Shown here: positions 54,418 through 64,000 of the stretch, piece by piece
How positions within the stretch are numbered: position 1 is the first letter of the stretch
Layout of the letters: the number at the start of each line of letters is the position of its first letter
Assembly (NCBI GenBank): GCA_014058105.1
Contig: JACGCM010001245.1
Coordinates: forward strand, 248,001 to 312,000
Origin: Kingdonia uniflora
Taxonomy: Eukaryota > Streptophyta > Magnoliopsida > Ranunculales > Circaeasteraceae
DNA length: 64,000 nt
Direction: 5' to 3'
The notes under the pieces: generated by a model
Seen by the model: the letters and a program-made list of their open reading frames with translations, nothing else
Databases searched by the model: none
What the model was told of the DNA's origin: nothing
Made by a program: the position numbers and the translations under genes

Positions 54418-54968
54418 TGTTGAGTCGCAAGCCTAGAAGCCAAAACTCTAAGTCGATTTGGGTTAGCCACAAACAAGCAACAACCAAAGAAATACACAAT
54501 AAACTAAGTTTAAGCTGGTTTGGCAAATTGCCTACGTCCACCGTGAGAGAGAGAGAGAGAGAGAGAGAGAGTTTATTCAAGATTACGGTTACAATCACTC
54601 AATACCCATTAGAGGTTCTTACTCAAGAAATCCTCCCCAAATGTTCTCACCAAAGGATTGACTCAAGGATAGCTCTCAAAGAACTTAAGTCCCCCTTTAT
54701 ATACTAGGGGAACTATTTGCAATCGCCCATATCTCTAAGCAAGTCAAGGGTTCCAAACAAATCTCAAAATTGAGTTTTTCCGAAGTCTATTCGAATAGAC
54801 TATTTGTATTCACACTTTTATTCGAACAAAAGCTGTTCGGTTTGGTTTATTCGAATATAAACATTTTCTGTTCGAACATACCCAATTTCGTTCGAATGGC
54901 AAGAAATCTCGTTCGAACGACTTGTTAATAGTTTTTGTTCAAATGTCAAATGCCCAAATAGCTCCACA
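54418..54968 (-). repeat. Copia-G 3' LTR
   Basis: In plus coordinates it runs TGTTGAGTCGCAAGCC to ATAGCTCCACA. It contains an expanded GA run (54545-54571) and repeated TTCGAA-type words. Confidence 0.9.
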
Positions 54969-55265
54969 ATTCTCCACCTTGGTAAAGATTTCTCCCAACC
55001 AAACGAATCAAAATTTGAGCCTAACATAGTAACCATCCAAACAAACCCTTTTCACCATTAATTGTCCCCAAAGAACCAAACACACAAACGGCCCAAGGAA
55101 ACCAACCAAACCAAGCGTCCCCAAAATGACCAAATCTAAAACCAAGCATCCCAAAGGACCAAAACAAAATAAATTCCCCAAGAAATCAAAATTGACTGCA
55201 CCAAATCAATGGTTGCCTACGTACCACCATAGATCAAGTCGCCCGTATTTCACAAAAAATTCCAA

Positions 55266-56777
55266 TCAATCAACATGAAGAATTTGAACTAAGCCCAAAC
55301 AATGATTGAACTTAATTCCCGAAATAACTTTCGTAAACATATCCGCCGGGTTATCTTTGGTGTGAATGTTTTTTAACAAAATCTCACCTTCTTCCAGGAC
55401 TTTTCTAACAAAGTGATAACGTACATTAATATGTTTTATACGTTGATGATGAACCTGATCTTTGGCCAAGAAGATAGCGCTCTAACTATCACAGAAAAAA
55501 TATCAAGATGATCCATCTAATGTATAAATCACGCAGAAGACCTTTCATCTAAATAGATTCCTTTATCACCTCAGTCACTGCCATGTACTCCGCCTCGGTA
55601 GTAAATAGTGCCACAGTTGACTGCAGCGTGGATCTCCAACTAACCGGCCCTCCACCTAATGTAAACACATACTCGGTAGTAGATCGTCGTTTATCCAAAT
55701 CACCCATATAGTCAGAATCCACATAACCCACACAAAACCGATCAATCGAATCTTATTTACGAAATTCCAAGCCAATATCCACAGTACCTTTGATATACCG
55801 TAGAATCTATTTTACAGCTCGCCAATGATCTCTACCCAGATCATGCATGTATCGACTAACCATACCAATCGCCTGTGAAATATCTGGCCGAGTACATACC
55901 ATAGCATACATCAAACTACCAACCGTGCTAGCATAAGGAACTTGACTCATATAATCATTTTCCTCATTAGTGTTTGGAGACATAGAAGCCTTAAGCTTAA
56001 ATGAGGAGCAAGGGGCGTCCTTACAGATTTTGTGTTACCATCAATGCCAAATCTCTGAAGTACCTTCCTCATATACGTAGTTTGAGAAAGACACCGTTCC
56101 ATTCTTTCTATCTCTATGAATCTCCATACCAAGAATCTTTTTTGCATCACCAAGATCCTTAATTTCAAATTCTTCACCCATTTGCTTTTTAGCTTATCAA
56201 TCTCATTTTTGTGCTTACACGCAATAAGCATATCATCCACATATAAAAGCAAGTAAATAAAGGACCCGTCACGTAGCTTGCGTAAGTAGACACAATGGTC
56301 ATAATGACTCCGCTTGTACTTCTGCCCAATCATAAACTGATCAAACCGTTTGTACCATTGTCTTGGAGACTGCTTTAAGCCGTACAATAACCTTTTCAGC
56401 TTACACACATAGTCTTCCTTCCCCGCAACTATAAACCCACTCAGTTGAGTCATATAAATCTCTTCTTTCAAATTCCTATGTAAGAACGCCGTCTTAACAT
56501 CGAATTGTTGCAACGCCAAATTGAATTGCTCTACTAAAGCCAATAGGATTCGTATGGAAGAATGTTTCACTGCCAGAGAAAACACCTCATTGTAATCTAT
56601 CCCCTTCCTTTGAGCATAGCCCTTGGCTACGATTCTTGCCTTGAAGCGTATATCATCATCAAGAGATCCATGTTTCTTAGTGTAGAACCATTGACAATCG
56701 ATCGCTTTCTTTCCCTTCGGCAACTTTGAAAGTTCCCAAGTTCCATTCTTGAAAAGAGAATACATCTCTTCTTTCAT
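55266..56777 (-). pseudogene. Copia-G reverse transcriptase and RNase H
   Basis: The frame 56777-55947 carries NGTWELSKLPKGKKAIDCQW, FDVKTAFLHRNLKEEIYM (first catalytic Asp; the usual G before N/D is R), LKRLLYGLKQSPRQWYKRF and LLYVDDMLIAC (YVDD intact). After frame losses, RNase H appears at 55731-55549 with [22 protein letters not shown] and [12 protein letters not shown] (Asp and Glu present), and its end at 55469-55266 with HINVRYHFVRKVLEEG and NPADMFTK. A stop separates the pieces. Confidence 0.85.
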
Positions 56778-57059
56778 CGCTCCCTCCTAATGTTTAGTCT
56801 TAGAACTGTAAATAGCCTCCTTATAGGTGGAAGGAACAACCTCTTCAACGACCAGAAGTGCATAAGTTACCATGGCATTCGCTTTTGGAAGCACCATATC
56901 CTTTATAAGCCAACTCGGTTTGCTTATATCCCTCTTTAGTTTACTCTTTGTGATTGACTCCGCCACCGGAATATCTTCATCCATACTACCAAATGCTTCA
57001 CCTTCATCCGTGACTTTATCATTTAGAACATGAACTAGTGGCTCATCACCCGTTGTCAC

Positions 57060-58333
57060 ACCGGTAGATGACCCCCTTCTTAAAACGGAACTCTCTATTC
57101 AATGTGAAGACGCATCAATCTCCACCCGCTGCAATACCCCACTGGTCGTCTTCTCTGTGTGCACAGAGTCATGTAACTTCATCATGGAAGCTTCATCAAA
57201 AGTGACATCTCTGCTCAGAATGATCTTTCGGTCTCTCGTATCCCACAACTTGTAACCTTTCACACCCTTCTTCTTACCCAAAAAAATGGCATTCCTTGCT
57301 CATGGATCCAACTTACCATCCTTAACATGATAGTATGCCGGACACCCAAATATACGAAGAGTATCATAATCTGTAGCAAGTTCTCCCGACCAAGCTTCCA
57401 TTGGTGTTTTACCCTCAATTGTAGCCGAAGGTAACCTATTAACGAGATAGCATTCATATGTTAAAGCCTCAGCCCAAAACACCTTGCCCAAACCAGAATT
57501 GGGCAACATACACCGAACCTTCTTCAGTAAAGTACGGTTTATGCGCTCAGCTACCCCGTTTTGTTGCGGTGTCTCCTTAACCGTGAAGTGTCGAACTATC
57601 CCCTCATCCCGACATACTTACAAGAATTGATTACTAGTGTACTCCCCACCGTTATTCGAATGGAGTGAGTTGATATTTCTGCCGGTCTGAGTCTCAATCA
57701 ACTTCTTCCACGTCATGAAAATTTCTAGGACTTCATCCTTCCTCCTCATAGTGTACACCCAAATACGTCTAGAAAAGTCATCCACAAAAGACATAAAGTA
57801 ATGTTTCCCCCCTAGCAATGCATTCTTGGAGGGTCCCCAAACATCAGAGTAAACATAATCAAGAGTTCCACGAGTACGGTGGATCGTTGTGCCGAACTTA
57901 ACTCTTGTTTGTTTGCCAAGAACACAGTGTTCACAAAAATCTAATTTATACATCTTGGCACCTCTAAAAGCCCTTGGTTCGCGAGAACTCTCAAAGACTT
58001 TTCTCCCGCATGCGCTATACGCATGTGCCATAGTCGTATGGTATCTTTGGAAGTGGTCTCCTCCCTTCCCGCGGTAGTAACCTCACCAAGAACAGTTGTA
58101 CCATCCAAATAGTACAAGTTGTTACTTCTTCTATGACCCTTCAATATTACCATGGCTCCCTTAAGAACCTTTTTTACCCCATTCTCATACACAACCTTGC
58201 AGCCTTTCGCTTCAAGTGACCCCGTCGAGATAATGTTCTTACTCATTGTCAGAATATACCGAGCCTCATCAATCTCTTTAACCAGCCCATTGTACAATTT
58301 AGACGAATGGTACCTATCCCCATGATGCGGCAA
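57060..58333 (-). pseudogene. Copia-G integrase, second catalytic Asp changed to Asn
   Basis: The pre-integrase segment IRLWHMRIAHAGEKSLRVLANQGLL gives the His pair, and CEHCVLGKQ the Cys pair. The core has YVYSDVWGPSK (Asp 1), FVDDFSRRIWVYTM, LHSNNGGEYTS (SDNGGE in relatives, so Asp 2 is Asn) and QQNGVAERINRT (Glu, in a separate frame). Phrases such as VFWAEALTYECYLVNRLPS, AYYHVKDGKLDP and KGYKLWDTRDRKIILSRDVTFDE complete the C-terminal part. A frame change near 57600 and a stop near 57300 break it. A variable linker (57059-56787) leads to RT. Confidence 0.8.
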
Positions 58334-58440
58334 GGATTATCGTTCCCATTAACACCGCTTCATCTTCTAGCAATTTCAAACTATAAAAACAATCCCTTTC
58401 AGGACAAATATGGAAACTAGCACCTGAATCTAAAATTTAT
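58334..58440 (-). pseudogene. Copia-G protease
   Basis: Directly after a single stop at the end of gag comes ILDSGASFHICPERDCFY, the copia protease active site (DSGAS). The catalytic Asp is intact. The remainder runs with one stop into the pre-integrase region. Confidence 0.7.
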
Positions 58441-59377
58441 TCTTTTGTATCAATAACACATGTACTAGATGTTATAGTAAAAGAGAAATCATAATTATTA
58501 CATCCCATTTCTGTGTCCTGAGCCACATTCACAGAAGAGCCCATTTTTCCTGCTTTCTTCTTCTTAAGCGCGGCACATTCATTTTTCCAATGACCCGTTT
58601 CCTTGCAAAACGTGCATTGGTCCTTACTCAAGTTGTTCCAGTTTTCCCCACGACCTCTCGATTTCGACCGATCATTGTTACCAAACGGTTTTTTCTTGTT
58701 CAAGGATCTTCCTCGAACCGTTAATACATCAAATGAAGACTTATCGGTCTCACATTTCTCCTTCCTCCGGTACTCGTGGTTTACTACGGCCGTAGTCACA
58801 TCCGTGTATTTCAATGAACTATTTCCATAAGTTATTGTCGTAACGAAGTGCTCAAATTCTTTTAGAAGTGAGTTCAAGAATAAGAGAGCTTTGTCCTCAT
58901 CCCCAACTATCTCTTCAAGATTCGCCAAGTCGGCTAACAACTTGGTGAAGTCATTCAAATGCTTGGACATACTAATCCCTTACCTCATAGTGAAGCGATA
59001 AAGCTTCATCTTCAAGTGAAGTCAATTTAGATGCTCTTTATCAAGTATTTATCCTCTAGTATCTACCAAATTTCTTTTGCGGAAGTTTCATTCATCACAA
59101 GATATTTAATGTCTTGAGCAAGACAAGAACGAATTTAGTCGCACACCATCTTGTTCATCTTCCTCCATATACTCTCTTCTATGTCATCCAGCTTGTCCTC
59201 CAATACCTCGGTTAAATCACGTTGACTTAGGGCATCAATAACTTCGTGTCGCCACATGCCGAAGTTATTTGTATCATTGAATTTTTCAACTTCAATCTTT
59301 GTATTGTTGAACATTACCGTTGTATTCTTTTTCGGGGACGAAGAACTAGCTTCAACTTCATCTCCCATGTTTCCCAC
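58437..59377 (-). pseudogene. Copia-G gag
   Basis: The start at 59377 (MGNMGDEVEASSSSPKKN) leads to FNDTNNFGMWRHEVIDALSQ, the expected N-terminal copia gag motif. After a break near 59130 the frame 58970-58437 carries LLFLNSLLKEFEHFVTTI, a basic Arg/Gly/Ser stretch and an intact CCHC zinc knuckle, CTFCKETGHWKNEC. The protein is close to the usual copia gag size if the break is ignored. Confidence 0.85.
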
Positions 59378-59469
59378 AATTTTTATGAACTAACCAAATC
59401 CCAAAACAATTGAAATTGAGAAACATTTAAGTTACCTCAAAATCGCACACCGCCGAGGAATCGACCACG

Positions 59470-59482
59470 CTCTGACACCAAT
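59470..59482 (-). promoter_or_regulatory. Copia-G primer binding site
   Basis: The minus strand reads TTGGTGTCAGAGC next to the 5' LTR. This is one base from the common copia TGGTATCAGAGC that pairs with initiator tRNA-Met. Confidence 0.75.
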
Positions 59483-60001
59483 TGTTGAGTCGCAAGTCCG
59501 GAAGCCGAAACTCCAAGTCGATTTAGGTTAGCCACAAATAAGCAATAATCAAATAAATACACAATACACCGAGTTTAAGGTGGTTCAGCAAATTGCATAC
59601 GTCCACCGTGCGAGAGAGAGATAGAGTTTATTCAAGATCTCGGTTACAATCACTCAATACCCATTAGAGGTTCTCACTCAAGAAATCCTCCCCAAATATT
59701 CTCACCAAAGGATTGACTCAAGGATAGATCTCAAAAAACTTAAGTCCCCATTTATATACTAGGGGAACTCTTTGCAATCGTTCATATCTCGAGGCAAATC
59801 AAGGGTTCAAACAAATCTCAAAATTGAGTTTTTCCGAAGTCTATTCGAATAGACTATTTGTATTCACACTTTTATTCGAACAAAAGGTGTTCGGTGTGGT
59901 TTATTCGAACATAAACATTTTCTGTTCGAACAAACCCAATTTCGTTCGAACGACTTGTTAACAGTTTTTGTTCAAATGTCAGATGATCAAATAGCTCCAC
60001 A
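59483..60001 (-). repeat. Copia-G 5' LTR
   Basis: In plus coordinates it runs TGTTGAGTCGCAAGTCC to ATAGCTCCACA, collinear with 54418-54968. It has a shorter GA run and lacks about 20 bases near 59955. Confidence 0.9.
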
Positions 60002-60006
60002 TAAAG

Positions 60007-60720
60007 AAGAAGATATTTGAGATGGAGATGATAGGGAGAAGATAGAGATGAAAGGAAGAGATTGGGGAGAAAAAAGGGAGTGATGACGAAGAAGAAGATA
60101 GCAGACAGATGCACTTCGTGACATAGTCAGCGTTTAACTCTGTCTATCGTAGAAATACTCTATATTTAATAATATAAACTAGTATTCATGTAACGGAAAC
60201 GACTGGGAAGTACAGTGGTTATTGGTCGAAGATGATCATGGGCGGATTTATAGGCTTACTCCCCCCCCCCCCGAAGAAAGGTTGAGGTTGAAAAGAAAGA
60301 TGGTCAAACACAAACAGATTGAGAGGGAGAGAGAAAATGAGGTTTTCTCTTCGTAACACAGACACAGACTACAACTCTTGTATGACATTTCTTATTGTGC
60401 CTGCGAGAAGAAGAAAAAAAAACCCTATGGTTGTTGATTTAACTTGCTCAGCAATTTCAGATTTCACTACAGACAACAGTCAGAGACTAAGACTTCCTTC
60501 CGTCATTTGAGTATGCTGCCAAATGGTGAGGAACGACTTTACACCCCAAAATCATCTTATTTGATATGAAGCTAAACCTGACAAATGAACCCCGAAGGGG
60601 CGTGAAAATAATTCACTGATGATGAATAACAGGATAACAGTGGTAAAAGAAGAAATATAGAGTAAAGGGATATAGAGCCTAAAATCAGAAACAGACGAAT
60701 AAGGCAGTCAGCTTACATGG
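60007..60720. other. Unassigned flank between Copia-G and the TMEM208-like gene
   Basis: No gene is visible. It has GA-rich sequence (60002-60110), a 12-C run (60261-60272) and A/T-rich DNA. A 63-codon frame at 60319-60510 has no recognised similarity. Confidence 0.4.
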
Positions 60721-61069
60721 ACAAAATATAAAGTCGTACGTATACAGCATCTTTATAATTTACAAGAAAAAGGGCAATCTCTTTCCATATGCAATAAATA
60801 GTAACGACGCAAGTTTTTAACAGGTATAAGCTTCTTCTGTCAATACTAATTCCAACTACAAACCTTTAATCTGAAAAAGACAACCCGAGAGAACAAAGTA
60901 CAAAGAAAGTTCAGTCACTAAGGTGGATTACAAATCAAACGGTCTCCAATGGATTTTAACATGCTCTCAGACTTGATCCACATTTCTAACTCATTCTCTT
61001 GATGCCTAAACATCCGCAACTTTCACATATTAAATGGAAACTTTAAAAGGCCCTGATTTTTTTTTAGAA
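60721..61069 (-). other. Probable 3' untranslated region of the TMEM208-like gene
   Basis: A/T-rich sequence follows the stop codon on the minus strand. Its limit is not marked by a clear polyadenylation signal, so the far end is a guess. Confidence 0.35.
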
Positions 61070-61577
61070 TTATTTGCTTCTAGTCTTAACAAATTTGCCT
61101 CTTGACGCCTTCTTCTCCATCTTTTCCCTTTTCTTCCGAGTCTTATCATCCTCCACGCCCCCCTGAACCACGTCGGACAATAAGTTTGTGCATATAAGAA
61201 ATCATCAGTATAGTGCGTGACATCGCACCAACACAAAGGTAAGCGAAATAGATTACCTCTGAACCATGAGACATAAATCCACTCATAAGACCAAAGAGCT
61301 TGTATGAACCAAATGCAGGAATCTAAAAAAAAAAAAAAGGAAAAGATAATTTAGTAACAGTTTATGAATGTTTTCAACACTTAACGCTTTGGAAAGTAAT
61401 TCAACAGTTTCTCCAATAAATTGTATAGTGCTGCCTGCTTAATACTGAATTTCGATTTACGGGGACCCCTAATTTGTGTAAGAGTAATGATACTACAAGG
61501 CCGACCTCTTGAGGTCAGCTGACTTGGCTTTAATATTATAACTTTTTTTACTCTCTCTTCTTCGCCTAAACCACTTT

Positions 61578-61609
<32 letters not shown>

Positions 61610-63403
61610 CTCTCTATACCCATCTCTTTGCTTAATGAAAACACAACTCACTAATCACTATTTTCAATAAGCAAATCACATAAAAGATTACAAATCATAG
61701 ATAAGATGTCATGTCCTCATGTATCCAATTTCTTCCCTGAATAATTTGTAAAAGGAATAAAAAAACATAAACCTTCACCAAAATCTGAATGCAACCTAAA
61801 AGATGAATGCAAACCATAAAAAAACCATTCTCCATAATCTTCCAAACACTCAAATACCATATATACATATAACATCTTAAAAAAAAATATTGTTGAACTG
61901 GAAAACCATGTGAGGCACCCAAGATTCCTAGCTTTTTAAATGACTTACTTTCAAAATTGCACAACCTAAACTTTACAAACTCAATAATCATGGATGAATC
62001 AAGGAGATTAGGTCAAAGAGCAGAGATGAGAAAAAGTGGTATTTTCTTTGTAAAACAGGTGGGCTTGGTGATAGGAAAGTGGTTTAGGTGGAGAGAAGAA
62101 AGAGAAAAACAGATAATTAAATATGCATTGTCAGGCGACCTCAAAAGGTTGGCCCTGTAGTATCATCACCCTTTGTGTAAACCTCTGTTCACGTGAACTT
62201 GATTTAATTGGACAGTTGTACTTTATTATTGGTCAAAGACAAACCCTTTTTTGCCATAACTACCCACATTTAAAATTCACAAATCCGAAATCCCTTCTAA
62301 GATTGTGTTCATTGTGTGAACAGCCTCCTTGATATGCCAAGAGATATAATCTAATTACCAAACATTGGAACTTGGTCTCCTACAGTTATCTCTGTAGAGC
62401 TAGTAACATCCCTGGCAATCAGCCTTTGAGCTCATTTCTCAGTGACTGGAAGCGATTTCAAAGGTAGTACGAATGACTTAAATACCACGTTGTTCAATTA
62501 TACAAGAGCATCTCAAATACCTCGATGTGGGAGTCCAAATAGCCACACCAAGGCTAAAATCAAGTACTAATAGCCGGTGTGACTTTGATATTCAGACTCC
62601 CACGCCGCTTCAAGAGTTCAAATAGCCACACTGACGGGGCAGTGTAGCCCCACCTCCTACACGCCTATCCACACAGGTTTCAATAAAGATCCAACCAATG
62701 TAAACCACATCAACGAAGAGAGAATGGAAAGTAAATAAAAAAAGAGTTAGGTGCCTTTTGAAATAGTGCCAAAGTTTGGCACTCTTCCAGGAGACGCCTA
62801 GCTTCTTTTCTTCTTCTTTTGCCTTCTTTTTCTATACTACGATGCCCCGGTATATCCACCACAACTTACTTAAAATCACCACTCGCCTAAAACTCCTCAT
62901 GGAACAAAACACCAGTGTGGTGTAGTTGTTTGCATTCCCACTCCCACACCGGGTAAAATCTAATGGAGACATTCTGCTATGTACGATTGTACTCGTTCAC
63001 GATGAAAATAATGTTTACATACTCCTCTCTTAACTCTAGTGGACAACCTTTGCACTTTAGTGAGTAACATATTAATGATAAGGAGCACGGCAGCAGATCC
63101 AAACACACTTGCCAATCACATTATTCATCAACATATATCTATGACTTCATTACTGGTTTTCAAATAAATAAATCTAAATATATACAACAAGAAACGTGTT
63201 TCTTAATTGTTTAAAGCATTTCATTGGTTTTCAAATAAATAAATCTAAATATATACAACAAGAAACGTGTTTCTTAATTGTTTAAAGCATTTCATTATTT
63301 TGTTTGCAGAGTTCTTACCACTAAATATGTGTACCAAAATTTGCCGGATAGGATGGACATAAGCTGTATGAAGCTCGTAATGTATATCACATCATGCAAA
63401 TAG
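61070..63403 (-). CDS. TMEM208/SND2-like ER membrane protein gene, last three exons
   Basis: Three exons on the minus strand join in frame: 63403-63319 (85 bp), 61322-61257 (66 bp) and 61162-61070 (93 bp, with TAA). They encode YLHDVIYITSFIQLMSILS and KFWYTYLV, then IPAFGSYKLFGLMSGFMSHG, then GGVEDDKTRKKREKMEKKAS and FVKTRSK at the C-terminus. All six splice junctions that can be checked obey GT-AG. This is the C-terminal half of the TMEM208 family (about 170-180 residues): a hydrophobic membrane segment and a basic tail. Family members act at the ER in the SND protein-targeting route, known from yeast and animals. Upstream exons must lie beyond 64000. It looks intact as far as seen. Confidence 0.85.
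61390..62250. repeat. Foldback/inverted-repeat element in the TMEM208-like intron
   Basis: Two arms of about 220 bases face each other (61395-61620 and about 62010-62250). Both arms contain GATGATACTACArGGCC, the CTyTTGAGGTC phrase and CCTAAACCACTTTCCT. About 390 bases lie between them. A CT run (61571-61605) sits in the left arm. No transposase is encoded. Ends and target duplication were not fixed. Confidence 0.6.
62523..62956. repeat. MITE-like element in the TMEM208-like intron
   Basis: The left end has CGATGTGGGAGTCCAAATAG then CCACACC. The right end, reverse-complemented, begins CGGTGTGGGAGTGGGAATGC with ACTACACCACAC after it. The inner part repeats GACTCCCAC and TTCAAATAGCCACAC. The size of about 430 bp and lack of coding capacity fit a MITE. 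The family was not assigned. Confidence 0.45.
63155..63296. repeat. Perfect 71-bp tandem duplication
   Basis: Two identical 71-base copies, 63155-63225 and 63226-63296, begin GGTTTTCAAATAAATAAATC. They lie 22 bases from the donor site of the exon ending at 63319. Confidence 0.95.
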
Positions 63404-64000
63404 CTGAAACATAAAAAAGAACTGTTAAGAAAATTATATATTATCTTGTGTGGCTGTTTATATAAAACCCATCCCATTATATATGTGAGTATTAACGTGA
63501 GTATGTGTGTACATGTGTATCATATGGGATGGCGCCGCGCAGTAGAACCCAAAAGAGTTATCTAATGTATTCTTTTAGTATAGGATCTCGCCATGTAATC
63601 CTCAGAGCATGACACCAATCCAACACTTTTAACCACATCCAATAAGGACTCCTATTTTATTTGGATTAGAAATGTTAAATTGGTATCACAATTCTTGACG
63701 ACGACCTCTACGGTAAGATTTTTTATTTAGAAGTAATCCCTTAAACATCTCCACTGTGCCATTTTCCATAAATAAAATAATCCAACCCAAGGAAATGATA
63801 CAGAAATCTGTTTTCTTTGGACAACTGTAGTATCGTCTCTTTATCAGTCAAAATTTATACACATGTCTGACACTTAACATAGACATGTTCAACAAGGTAA
63901 ATGCCACAATCTCTAAGAAGACCAGCCATAACGCCATCATCAAATTTTTGGAGAAATTTTAGTTCTTGTACTGAATAAATATATGGCACAGGGCCGGCTA
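63404..64000. other. Upstream intron or flank of the TMEM208-like gene
   Basis: An acceptor-like TTTATGTTTCAG on the minus strand ends at 63404, so this begins as an intron. No further TMEM208-type exon was found up to 64000. A frame near 63900-63985 on the minus strand (FDDGVMAGLLRDCGIYLVEH) is open but unassigned. Confidence 0.4.

Larger units (their letters stand above)
54418..60001 (-). mobile_element. Copia-G: complete Ty1/copia retrotransposon
   Basis: This 5584-bp element has LTRs of 551 bp (54418-54968) and 519 bp (59483-60001), and a perfect TAAAG duplication (54413-54417 and 60002-60006). Minus-strand order is gag, protease, integrase, RT, RNase H, the Ty1/copia order. The primer site complement (TTGGTGTCAGAGC on the minus strand, 59470-59482) is of the initiator tRNA-Met type usual for copia. 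The polypurine tract AAGGTGGAGAAT precedes the 3' LTR. The pol phrases look Tnt1/Tork-like, which is tentative. The two LTRs are similar apart from GA-repeat length, so it is younger than Copia-E. Confidence 0.9.

Noticed and set aside
54050..54598. 182-codon minus-strand frame with LSLSLSLS repeats
   Set aside because: It arises from the GA microsatellite and reads across the Copia-E-type LTR fragment and Copia-G LTR. It is not a gene.
60261..60272. 12-C run as another polypurine tract and LTR border
   Set aside because: No LTR-like start follows and nothing nearby matches the Tat LTRs.
1..64000. tRNA, rRNA, CRISPR arrays, bacterial operons or integrated viral genes
   Set aside because: Both strands were scanned by eye for conserved arms, rRNA words and regular spacer arrays. 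None was found. All polyproteins are of LTR-retrotransposon type.

Overview
The window is repeat-dense nuclear DNA of a flowering plant, probably a eudicot with a large genome. It holds Ty3/gypsy elements of the Athila and Tat lineages, Ty1/copia elements, a Mutator-like transposase remnant, foldback and MITE-like repeats, and one intron-bearing plant gene at the right end. No rRNA, tRNA, CRISPR or bacterial-type genes were seen. Lineage names come from motifs read by eye. Element names used here (Tat-A, Tat-B, Athila-C, Tat-D, Copia-E, Tat-F, Copia-G) are working labels.

Layout. 1-8377: Tat-A, minus strand, 5' LTR at 7756-8377, left end outside the window. It sits inside the LTR of Tat-B, a second minus-strand element whose LTR remnant (8378-8613), polypurine tract and long plus-strand antisense gene region run to about 26.7 kb. 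Tat-B is itself split by Athila-C (10584-20615), a complete nested Athila-like element with two LTRs and a perfect 5-bp target duplication (TGTTA). 26781-34680: Tat-D, plus strand, without a 5' LTR, ending in a 60-bp minisatellite, two minus-strand antisense genes and a 3' LTR. 34.7-38.8 kb: a fragment resembling RNA polymerase subunit 5 and a broken Mutator-like transposase. 38838-43750: Copia-E, badly decayed, minus strand. 45292-45479: a hAT-like terminus. 45480-54039: Tat-F, plus strand, two LTRs. 54040-54161: a piece of a Copia-E-type LTR. 54418-60001: Copia-G, minus strand, complete, target duplication TAAAG. 61070-63403: the last three coding exons of a TMEM208/SND2-like ER membrane protein gene, minus strand, with a 2-kb intron full of small repeats.

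The most interesting theme is the antisense module shared by all four Tat-like elements. Between integrase and 3' LTR each carries reading frames on the opposite strand. In Tat-B, Tat-D and Tat-F these begin with a recognisable MVxTR-type N-terminus. Tat-B and Tat-F share a promoter-like region with a CCAAT-containing palindrome and a TATA box at similar distances from the ATG. Tat-D has two antisense TATA/ATG pairs. Tat-A and Tat-B share a coiled-coil gene structure, including an intron at an equivalent place, and Tat-B has a stretch like the plant 'putative gypsy-type transposon' (Transposase_28) family. In the three elements whose pol end is visible (Tat-A, Tat-D, Tat-F), an unrelated tandem repeat array lies between pol and the antisense genes.

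All gag-pol genes here are broken by stops, frameshifts, deletions or lost catalytic residues. Athila-C and Copia-G are nevertheless structurally complete insertions.
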